From assembly GCA_902479835.1 (NCBI GenBank), contig CABSQC010000053.1, forward strand, positions 1 through 7,403: a stretch of DNA of 7,403 bases, in the 5' to 3' direction. The position numbers and the translations under genes were made by a program. Of this stretch, positions 1 through 4,861 are shown one piece after another (within the stretch, counting starts at the first letter, position 1; the number at the start of each line of letters is the position of its first letter). The notes beneath the pieces are model-generated. The model made no database searches. It worked only from the letters and a program-made list of their open reading frames with translations, and was not told the DNA's origin. Origin of the DNA: an uncultured Streptococcus sp. Lineage in GTDB: Bacteria; Bacillota; Bacilli; Lactobacillales; Streptococcaceae.

Positions 1-90
1 GGTGTTGAAGCCTACAAGAAAAATATGTTTGCCCTTCTTGGTAAACCAGGATTTGAAGAACTTGGAGCAGAACTCAACGCTCGTCTTTAA
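1..90 (+). CDS. pgi: Glucose-6-phosphate isomerase, C-terminal end (partial)
   Basis: The first 29 codons of the window are open and end at TAA 88-90; the gene begins upstream of the window. The tail (GVEAYKKNMFALLGKPGFEE, then LGAELNARL) matches what I remember of the C-terminus of streptococcal Pgi. Pgi is cytoplasmic and interconverts glucose 6-phosphate and fructose 6-phosphate in glycolysis. No catalytic residue lies in this fragment, so the call rests on the C-terminal signature alone. An intrinsic terminator follows 10 bp after the stop, so pgi appears to end its transcription unit here. Confidence 0.85.
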   Translation, partial: GVEAYKKNMFALLGKPGFEELGAELNARL

Positions 91-100
91 TCAATAGACA

Positions 101-128
101 AAACGATCTCGCAAGAGGTCGTTTTTTT
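101..128 (+). terminator. Intrinsic terminator of pgi
   Basis: AAACGATCTC (101-110) pairs with GAGGTCGTTT (115-124) across a GCAA tetraloop, giving 10 bp with one G-U pair. The right arm runs into seven T (122-128). It sits 10 bp after the pgi stop. Confidence 0.88.
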
Positions 129-259
129 ACTTGCTAAACAAACTCATATTTTTGTCCCCTGGAATTAATTATAAAAACACGATCTAGTTATGTTTCTCGA
201 TCATATGGTAATCTGATTGCGATTGTCACCCTTCGAAAGAAATTTTAATAGAAGTTTCT

Positions 260-288
260 AAAAGGTCCGATCTATCTCCGATCTTTTT
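260..288 (+). terminator. Weak hairpin followed by T-tract (possible terminator or attenuator)
   Basis: AAAAGGTC (260-267) can pair with GATCTTTT (280-287) across a 12-nt loop, with one G-U pair, and the right arm ends in five T. The stem is AU-rich and the loop is large, so termination would be weak. It lies just upstream of the gene 1 promoter and could end a short transcript of the intergenic region or mop up read-through from pgi. No convincing promoter was found for such a transcript. Confidence 0.25.
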
Positions 289-307
289 CAGTCTAAACAG
301 ACAGGAG

Positions 308-336
308 TTGGTCCTTGCTTGGTTTTATGTTATAGT
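308..336 (+). promoter_or_regulatory. Promoter of gene 1 (extended -10)
   Basis: TTGGTC (308-313), a 17-bp spacer, then TATAGT (331-336) preceded by TGT (328-330), so the -10 is of the extended TGn type common in streptococci. It lies about 30 bp before the start codon. Confidence 0.6.
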
Positions 337-366
337 AGAAGAGAAGAATAAAAAGGAGAATTCGAA

Positions 367-1455
367 ATGTCCGAGAAAGATCAAGAACAATTTATGAAAC
401 AGACGCCCTTAGAGGGTGCGCCTCAATTTGATGTGGCTGCGCCGGCATTTGTCCCAAAAGAAGAAGTCAAAGACTTGGAAGTTCCAGAAGTTAGTGGTGT
501 TTCAGCGACGGAGACGAAAGCAATGGAAGAAGAGGTAAAAGAGTCCGTTATTTCAGAAACGGTGGAGCTCCCAAAAGTGGATAAAACGACTGTTGAAGAA
601 GACGCAGTAGTGCCTGCTGCTCCCCAACCGACCCCTCCATTCCAGCCTGCGCCTCAAACTCCTCAAAACATGGCAGCTGAACCAGTTGGTCCACAAACAG
701 TGCCTGTTCCTGAGACACCTATTCCACAAGCTCCTCTTTCTCCTGTTGGAAGACCGATGGATACTGCAGACAAGAAGGCGATTCGTTTTGCCCTTGGGAT
801 TTTAGTTGGGATTCTTATCGGTGGTGTCAGTGGCTATTTGATTGGTCATGCTAGCCCTAGTACGTCACCATCTAGAAAGCAGACTTCTTGGTCAGGCAAC
901 CAATCTGGTTCTTCTTCCAATATCGATTTGGAGCAATTGACTTCTGAAGACGCGGAAGCCAATTTTAGCTGGGAACAATCTGATATCGAGCAACTTCAGT
1001 TTTTGACGGGAAAGGATTCTGGGGAGACTCCTGAGGAAATGGTCGACGCTTATGGAAAGGCTAGTTCCGTTCAATTTGATAGTGGGGAATTGAAATTATT
1101 CTGGGATGATAACTCTTATAATAAAGAGGTAAAAGCGACCTACTCTAAGAGAGGAAAAGAATTACAGCTTGTCAAATTTGAATTTAATCAATTTGGGAAA
1201 AATCTTACGGTTGAGGACAACTTTGCAGATGGATTCAAAGTTGGAAATAGTGAGACCGGTGCTGGAGGAACCTCTTACAAAGAGCTTTTAGAAAAATACG
1301 GTGATGCGGTCAATCTGACGGTGAGTTCATCTGATGATTCAGACGAGATAGAGTTGGTCATGGACTTCCAAAAGAATAACGGGGACTATGTAGATTTGAC
1401 CTTTATTCGCCAAGAAAATGGAGATTTCCTCTTGAGTAGTAAAGACAGCTACTAA
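367..1455 (+). CDS. Unrecognised bitopic membrane protein with long acidic/proline-rich cytoplasmic tail and two outside domains (gene 1)
   Basis: I do not recognise this 362-residue protein. The ATG is set by AAAAGGAG (351-358), 8 bases upstream. Residues 1-82 are very acidic. Residues 83-130 are rich in Pro, Gln and Thr (for example PQPTPPFQPAPQ). A single membrane segment covers about 139-160 and is notably Gly-rich. It is preceded by DKKAIR, so the N-terminus should be inside. A Ser-rich linker (163-184) leads to two similar domains of about 75 residues. Domain A has AYGKASS with Gly230-Lys231-Ala232; domain B has KYGDAVN with Gly312. Each continues as alternating beta-like stretches ending in a Phe-rich strand (KFEFNQF in A, LTFIRQE in B). 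The same plan recurs in the next three genes. There is no signal peptidase site, LPxTG or lipobox, so the protein is anchored by its own segment. It has its own promoter and terminator. Function unknown; the outside domains suggest a BamE/BLIP-like fold (inference). Confidence 0.85.
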   Translation: MSEKDQEQFMKQTPLEGAPQFDVAAPAFVPKEEVKDLEVPEVSGVSATETKAMEEEVKESVISETVELPKVDKTTVEEDAVVPAAPQPTPPFQPAPQTPQNMAAEPVGPQTVPVPETPIPQAPLSPVGRPMDTADKKAIRFALGILVGILIGGVSGYLIGHASPSTSPSRKQTSWSGNQSGSSSNIDLEQLTSEDAEANFSWEQSDIEQLQFLTGKDSGETPEEMVDAYGKASSVQFDSGELKLFWDDNSYNKEVKATYSKRGKELQLVKFEFNQFGKNLTVEDNFADGFKVGNSETGAGGTSYKELLEKYGDAVNLTVSSSDDSDEIELVMDFQKNNGDYVDLTFIRQENGDFLLSSKDSY

Positions 1456-1470
1456 ATCAATGAATAAAAG

Positions 1471-1493
1471 AAAGAGGCAAGCGCCTCTTTTTT
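1471..1493 (+). terminator. Intrinsic terminator after gene 1
   Basis: AAAGAGGC (1471-1478) and GCCTCTTT (1483-1490) form a perfect 8-bp stem with loop AAGC, followed by T to 1493. It lies 15 bp after the gene 1 stop and separates gene 1 from the gene 2-3-4 operon. Confidence 0.92.
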
Positions 1494-1503
1494 GGGATAA
1501 GAC

Positions 1504-1532
1504 GAGACAAATACGCTAATTTTCTATACAAT
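1504..1532 (+). promoter_or_regulatory. Probable promoter of the gene 2-3-4 operon
   Basis: GAGACA (1504-1509), a 17-bp spacer, then TACAAT (1527-1532). Each hexamer is close to the sigma-A consensus (4/6 and 5/6). It lies between the gene 1 terminator and the gene 2 start, about 40 bp before the ATG, and nothing better is present in the gap. Confidence 0.45.
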
Positions 1533-1559
1533 AGAAAGAGTTTGAATAGAAAGAGCATT

Positions 1560-1564
1560 AAGGA
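1560..1564 (+). promoter_or_regulatory. Ribosome binding site that decides the gene 2 start
   Basis: AAGGA (1560-1564) lies 8 bases before ATG 1573 but touches the alternative ATG 1564. Spacing therefore favours 1573. Confidence 0.6.
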
Positions 1565-1572
1565 TGGAAGAA

Positions 1573-2271
1573 ATGAAAGAGTGGATAGAACATCATAAGC
1601 GGATCCTCCAAAAAGCTGCAGGGGCTTTGCTAGCTTTTGTCGTTGGGACTTGCTTGGTGTTTATGATTCATCCGGTTAAAACCTTACCAAAAGACCGTTT
1701 GCTGAGCCTATCTCGAATGCAAGAAGCTAGCCAACAATTTGTCGCTCCTTCTTCAAAAGAGCCGGCTCTAGAAGACTTGTTGTCATTAGAGCTTGCAAGG
1801 GGAGAAGGAAAGGTACAAAAAAGTTGGGTGACTTTGTCTGCATTCGTCAAAAAATTTGGAAAAGCAGCGAGCTTTACACAAGAAGATACGAGTTTTGGAG
1901 CACAAGTCCAGTTAGGCTATGGGGCTTCTGTGAAGGGGCTCTATCCTTATACCATAGAATTTCAAAAGCAGGATGATGATTTTTATTTGAGCTCGATTCA
2001 AGGATTTGCGCCAAAATCGTCTCACTATCAGAGCAAAAAGGACTTAAAACAGGCAGATTTTACAGGCTATAAGCCTTTGGATGGGAAAAAGGAAAAGGGA
2101 ACAGCAGTAGAAGAAGTCTTGAAAAAATCAGGTCTTCCCAATTCTCTTAGTTTGACCTCTGAAAAGGACAAGCAAGTCCTAGCCCTGTCTTATCAGGTGA
2201 CAGATGGACTGGTCTCTTTAACCTTTGAACGTGACCAGACTGGTCAGTATCGTTTGACGAAGAAGGGGTGA
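1573..2271 (+). CDS. Unrecognised bitopic membrane protein with two outside domains (gene 2)
   Basis: This is a 232-residue protein, 235 if ATG 1564 is used. I prefer ATG 1573 because of SD spacing and because the product then begins MKEWIEHHKRIL, matching MIEWMKKNRKEL of gene 3. A short basic N-terminus precedes one membrane segment (about 14-33), so the C-terminal 200 residues should lie outside. Domain A carries KKFGKAAS (Gly96-Lys97-Ala98), followed by beta-like stretches and an IEFQKQDDDFYLSS ending. Domain B carries KKSGLPNS (Gly187-Leu188-Pro189) and ends LTFERDQTGQYRLTKK. These endings resemble those of gene 1. The membrane segment contains a Cys, but it is not a lipobox. Gene 2 has its own promoter after the gene 1 terminator and is packed directly against gene 3. 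No enzymatic residues stand out. Function unknown. Confidence 0.82.
   Translation: MKEWIEHHKRILQKAAGALLAFVVGTCLVFMIHPVKTLPKDRLLSLSRMQEASQQFVAPSSKEPALEDLLSLELARGEGKVQKSWVTLSAFVKKFGKAASFTQEDTSFGAQVQLGYGASVKGLYPYTIEFQKQDDDFYLSSIQGFAPKSSHYQSKKDLKQADFTGYKPLDGKKEKGTAVEEVLKKSGLPNSLSLTSEKDKQVLALSYQVTDGLVSLTFERDQTGQYRLTKKG
2263..2268 (+). promoter_or_regulatory. Ribosome binding site that decides the gene 3 start
   Basis: AAGGGG (2263-2268) ends 8 bases before ATG 2277. The other in-frame candidate, GTG 2268, overlaps this site and has no SD of its own. ATG 2277 is therefore preferred. The site lies in the last codons of gene 2, so the two genes may be translationally coupled. Confidence 0.6.
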
Positions 2272-2276
2272 AGCAG

Positions 2277-2966
2277 ATGATCGAGTGGATGAAAAAGAAT
2301 CGAAAAGAACTCTTGCTGCCGTTTTTGTGTTTTGTTTTAGGGCTCTTACTTGCGATTGCAAGCATCCAGGTGCAAGAGCAAGGAACCGATACCAAGGAGG
2401 ACCAAACACTTGCCCATTTCCAGCCAAAGGATTATCAGAATTTGGTCAGCAAGGAACAAGAAATCAAGCAGTTTAAATGGACCATCGAAGCTGTGGCGAA
2501 TTTGAAAGTCCGTCTCAAACAGACTCAGCAACCAGGAACCCGCTTGGAAACAGTTGTGACGGAATGGGGAAAAGCTCAAAAAGTTCGCTACACTAAGACA
2601 GCCCAAGGGGATAAAACGGTTCTCGTCTTAACCTATGCGGCTAAGCAAACCGATCAGGGCAAGAAAAGTGTAACCTTGTGGTTTGAACAGGAAAAAGACC
2701 AGGGGTATCGCTTGACGATGGTGGATGCGACGAATTTGTTGGATGCAAAAGAAAAAGCAAGCAGTGAGAAAGAAATCACTACTGAAAAAGAGAAAAAAGG
2801 TACAGAATTCGCCCAGCTCATTAAGAAACTAGGAAATCCTCAACGCTTAATCTGGGGGGGAGTGTCAGATGGCGGAATGGGGTATCGCGCGACTTACCAG
2901 CTACCAGGGCAGTCAGAAGTGGTAATGGAATTCAAGAAAAAAGGCAAGAAATTAGTGTTGGTATAA
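2277..2966 (+). CDS. Unrecognised bitopic membrane protein with two outside domains (gene 3)
   Basis: The protein has 229 residues from ATG 2277, or 232 from GTG 2268, which would overlap the gene 2 stop by 4 bp. It has a basic N-terminus (MIEWMKKNRKE), one membrane segment (about 11-30) and an outside region rich in Lys, Gln and Glu. Domain A has TEWGKAQK (Gly98-Lys99-Ala100) and ends in LWFEQEKDQGYRL. A highly charged linker (about 154-177) separates it from domain B, which has KKLGNPQR (Gly186-Asn187-Pro188) and ends VMEFKKKGKKLVLV. Length, membrane segment and motif positions nearly equal those of gene 2, so the two are close structural paralogues although their sequences have diverged widely. 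A run of seven G (2854-2860), coding for Trp193-Gly-Gly, interrupts domain B as a possible slippage site. The gap to gene 4 is 14 bp. Function unknown. Confidence 0.82.
   Translation: MIEWMKKNRKELLLPFLCFVLGLLLAIASIQVQEQGTDTKEDQTLAHFQPKDYQNLVSKEQEIKQFKWTIEAVANLKVRLKQTQQPGTRLETVVTEWGKAQKVRYTKTAQGDKTVLVLTYAAKQTDQGKKSVTLWFEQEKDQGYRLTMVDATNLLDAKEKASSEKEITTEKEKKGTEFAQLIKKLGNPQRLIWGGVSDGGMGYRATYQLPGQSEVVMEFKKKGKKLVLV
2855..2861 (+). other. Possible -1 slippery heptamer GGGGGGA in gene 3
   Basis: Gene 3 reads TGG GGG GGA here, so the heptamer is phased G GGG GGA, the X XXY YYZ pattern known from -1 frameshift sites (the phage lambda G-T tail genes use GGGGGGA). From 2861 the -1 frame has no stop and joins the reading frame of gene 4 at 2981. 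I see no strong hairpin directly downstream, and the nearest SD-like AGGA (2831-2834) is further upstream than usual. Confidence 0.3.
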
Positions 2967-2967
2967 G

Positions 2968-2974
2968 AAGGGAG
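2968..2974 (+). promoter_or_regulatory. Strong ribosome binding site serving a TTG start
   Basis: AAGGGAG (2968-2974) ends 6 bases before TTG 2981. It begins just after the gene 3 stop. No ATG or GTG is available in frame nearby, so this SD is the main evidence for the TTG start of gene 4. Confidence 0.65.
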
Positions 2975-2980
2975 ACATCA

Positions 2981-3889
2981 TTGGACGATCAACGGACAGA
3001 CATCAAGGCAACTTCTTCTCACCAGGGTGGGAGTCGCTTGATTTCAGAAGCTGACCTGGCTTCAATAGGGGGAAGCAGGCATTCAGAACCAAGACAAACG
3101 GTACTAGACTCCCAATCGGATAGGGATAAAACCTACTCTCCTTCCTCTAAGAGTGAAGGATCTTCACTGGCAGCCTTTTTTGGTTTATTGGCCATGCTGG
3201 GACTAATTGCCTATCTGGCTTCAGGAGGTATTCATAGTTCTTCTACTACTAGTGAATATGGAAGCACTAGCTTGTCTTATGGAACTAGAAAGGAAACCTT
3301 GAGAGGTGGTACGAGTAGCTTGATTGCTCCGGAGAGGGAATTTCAGTTTCAAGTGACCTATGAGAAGGCCATTTCCCTGATTCCTGGTTTAAGTGAGGGA
3401 GATCAAGGTCGTCATTATTCAACTTCTCTGTCTCCACAGGAAGTGGTAGCTGTACTGGGGAAGGCTAGCAGTGGAGAAGAAACCTACCAAGAAGGTGGTG
3501 TCAGTCCTTTTATGACACAATTGGAGTATCAGTCTGAAGGCTCTCCTTCTTCCGTAACCGTTTTACTTACAAATATTGGTGTTGATCGTTTATCTTCTCT
3601 TGATTTTAAAAACTTAAACAGTGAGCGATTAGCCAATAAAAATGGTAGCTTAAACAGAGAAGATTTTGCCAATATGAAAATAGGAACGAGCTATTCAGAT
3701 CTTGTGAATACAGTAGGAATTCCTAGCAGTGTTTCTTGGTCGAGTATGCTGGGTTCAGAGTCCTTCTTAACCTTTTACTATAAGCTTTCTGATTCGCGCT
3801 CCGTCATTATTCACTTTGGCAGCAATCGGACCATCAGTGAAATCAAGGGTCTAGAAGATTCAGCGACATCAACTTCCACGTCGCCTTAG
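2981..3889 (+). CDS. Unrecognised bitopic membrane protein with two outside domains (gene 4)
   Basis: The protein has 302 residues, starting at TTG with a good SD. The first in-frame ATG beyond it falls inside the membrane segment, which would remove the cytoplasmic part. Residues 1-60 are hydrophilic and rich in Ser, Asp and Gln. One membrane segment covers about 62-81, then a Ser/Thr/Gly-rich linker (82-115). Domain A (about 120-210) has AVLGKASS (Gly160-Lys161-Ala162). Domain B (about 225-290) has GTSYSDLVNTVGIPSS (Gly246-Ile247-Pro248), then alternating strands LTFYYKL and VIIHFGSN. Domain B is the copy most like BamE/SmpA or BLIP-type modules (helix, G-x-P turn, beta hairpins), as far as I can judge by eye. 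The tail is a low-complexity Ser/Thr/Pro stretch. The gene closes the gene 2-3-4 operon, and its TAG overlaps the left arm of the inverted repeat before dapD. Function unknown. Confidence 0.8.
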   Translation: MDDQRTDIKATSSHQGGSRLISEADLASIGGSRHSEPRQTVLDSQSDRDKTYSPSSKSEGSSLAAFFGLLAMLGLIAYLASGGIHSSSTTSEYGSTSLSYGTRKETLRGGTSSLIAPEREFQFQVTYEKAISLIPGLSEGDQGRHYSTSLSPQEVVAVLGKASSGEETYQEGGVSPFMTQLEYQSEGSPSSVTVLLTNIGVDRLSSLDFKNLNSERLANKNGSLNREDFANMKIGTSYSDLVNTVGIPSSVSWSSMLGSESFLTFYYKLSDSRSVIIHFGSNRTISEIKGLEDSATSTSTSP

Positions 3890-3929
3890 GTGTCCATCTC
3901 ACTAGGATTGTGGTATAATATGGATACCT
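3888..3929. repeat. Inverted repeat enclosing the dapD promoter
   Basis: AGGTGTCCAT (3888-3897) and ATGGATACCT (3920-3929) are complementary over 10 positions with one G-T pair, separated by 22 bp. The left arm overlaps the gene 4 stop and the poor -35; the right arm covers the expected transcription start. It could be an operator or a weak RNA hairpin for read-through transcripts. The tail after it (TTAATTG) is not a good terminator tract. Confidence 0.5.
3891..3919 (+). promoter_or_regulatory. Promoter of dapD (perfect extended -10)
   Basis: TGG followed by TATAAT (3911-3919) is a perfect extended -10. The 17-bp-spaced -35 position holds TGTCCA (3891-3896), a poor match. The expected start, near 3926, leaves a leader of about 30 nt, too short for a lysine riboswitch or T-box. 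Confidence 0.75.
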
Positions 3930-3954
3930 TTAATTGAAATGAATGGAGAATCTC

Positions 3955-4653
3955 ATGACTGCACAAAAAATGTCTGCACAAGAAATTATCGCTTTTATTG
4001 GGAATGCAGAAAAGAAAACAAATGTGAAAGTAACCTTTGAAGGGGAATTGGCAACAGCTGTTCCTGCTTCTGTTACCAAGCTTGGCAATGTTTTGTTCGG
4101 TGACTGGAAAGATATCGAGCCCCTTCTGGCTAACTTAACTGAAAACAAGGATTATGTGGTAGAACAAGATGGCCGTAACTCAGCTGTCCCATTACTGGAT
4201 AAACGCTACCTAAATGCGCGTATTGAACCAGGTGCTATTATCCGTGATCAAGTAACGATTGAGGACAATGCGGTAGTCATGATGGGAGCAGTGATCAATA
4301 TCGGTGCTGAAATCGGTGCAGGAACCATGATTGATATGGGCGCTATCCTTGGTGGTCGTGCCACTGTTGGTAAAAACAGCCACATCGGTGCGGGTGCCGT
4401 TCTTGCGGGTGTCATTGAGCCAGCTTCTGCGGAGCCTGTTCGGATTGGGGACAATGTCTTGGTCGGTGCCAATGCTGTTGTGATCGAAGGAGTTCAAGTT
4501 GGAAACGGTTCAGTCGTTGCCGCTGGAGCGATCGTTACTCAAGATGTCCCTGAAAATGTGGTTGTAGCTGGTGTCCCAGCTCGCATCATCAAGGAAATTG
4601 ACGAAAAAACACAACAAAAAACAGCCTTGGAAGACGCCTTGCGTAATTTGTAA
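3955..4653 (+). CDS. dapD: 2,3,4,5-tetrahydropyridine-2,6-dicarboxylate N-acetyltransferase
   Basis: This 232-residue cytoplasmic enzyme (also called DapH) transfers acetyl from acetyl-CoA to tetrahydrodipicolinate, giving N-acetyl-2-amino-6-oxopimelate. It is the first step of the acetyl branch of diaminopimelate/lysine synthesis. Residues 1-85 match the DapH N-terminal domain (start [15 protein letters not shown]). Residues about 90-210 form a left-handed beta-helix of hexapeptide repeats, including [20 protein letters not shown] and the closing [10 protein letters not shown]. Such enzymes work as trimers. I chose ATG 3955 because it gives the usual family length and has TGGAGA (3944-3949) upstream; ATG 3943 overlaps that site. 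The sequence closely resembles remembered pneumococcal DapH. Transcription probably starts at the promoter in the inverted repeat, with possible read-through from gene 4. The deacetylase of the same branch lies downstream. Confidence 0.95.
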   Translation: MTAQKMSAQEIIAFIGNAEKKTNVKVTFEGELATAVPASVTKLGNVLFGDWKDIEPLLANLTENKDYVVEQDGRNSAVPLLDKRYLNARIEPGAIIRDQVTIEDNAVVMMGAVINIGAEIGAGTMIDMGAILGGRATVGKNSHIGAGAVLAGVIEPASAEPVRIGDNVLVGANAVVIEGVQVGNGSVVAAGAIVTQDVPENVVVAGVPARIIKEIDEKTQQKTALEDALRNL

Positions 4654-4665
4654 CATATTGATAGT

Positions 4666-4694
4666 AGAGGCCGGGCAAAAAGTGTCCAGCCTTT
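4666..4694 (+). terminator. Hairpin after dapD, terminator-like with poor T-tract
   Basis: AGAGGCCGGGCA (4666-4677) pairs with TGTCCAGCCTTT (4683-4694) over 12 positions with one C-A mismatch and two G-U pairs; the loop is AAAAG. Only three T follow before GG, so termination is probably partial, letting transcripts continue to the deacetylase gene. Confidence 0.5.
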
Positions 4695-4720
4695 GGTGTT
4701 TAAAGGGAATAATTGTATGA

Positions 4721-4786
4721 CGCAGTGGTTGATTGGCATCTTTGTTCGCTTGATTAAGCTCCAAAGACTACCTAATCAACTGTGCG
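4721..4786. repeat. Palindromic element 1 in the dapD-deacetylase gap
   Basis: Nested arms pair in order: CGCA (4721-4724) with TGCG (4783-4786), GTTGATT (4728-4734) with AATCAAC (4774-4780), CTTTG (4740-4744) with CAAAG (4762-4766), and GCTT (4748-4751) with AAGC (4756-4759). This gives one long interrupted hairpin. It looks like part of a multicopy streptococcal intergenic repeat (from memory, not searched). Confidence 0.6.
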
Positions 4787-4837
4787 GGGGTGGGAAAACG
4801 AACTCTTTTTAATTAATCAGAGTTCTTTCCCACTCCC
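4786..4837. repeat. Palindromic element 2 with GTGGGA/TCCCAC arms
   Basis: GGGGGTGGGAAA (4786-4797) pairs with TTTCCCACTCCC (4826-4837), 12 bp with one G-T pair. Then GAACTCT (4800-4806) pairs with AGAGTTC (4819-4825), leaving an AT-rich 12-nt loop. The outer arms share one base with element 1. GTGGGA...TCCCAC palindromes recur between genes in streptococcal genomes as I remember them. It leaves only about 24 bp before the deacetylase start. Confidence 0.7.
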
Positions 4838-4861
4838 TATTCTAATAGAAAGAAGACAACG

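Noticed and set aside
315..336. TTGCTT (315-320) as -35 for TATAGT
   Set aside because: The spacer would be only 10 bp; TTGGTC at 308-313 has the correct 17 bp.
3898..3954. Lysine riboswitch or T-box ahead of dapD
   Set aside because: The extended -10 at 3911-3919 leaves a leader of about 30 nt, far too short for either element.
4717..4812. 31-codon open frame (MTQWLIGIFVRLIKLQR...) with AAAGGGA 8 bases upstream
   Set aside because: It lies entirely within the palindromic repeat, so its bases are explained by the hairpin arms. It has no known family, and its C-terminus is just the GGGTGGG arm. Conservation of the frame in other copies of the repeat would be needed.
4838..4861. A separate promoter for the deacetylase gene in TATTCTAAT
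   Set aside because: No matching -35 lies 16-18 bp upstream, and the stretch is too close to the start codon to leave a useful leader.
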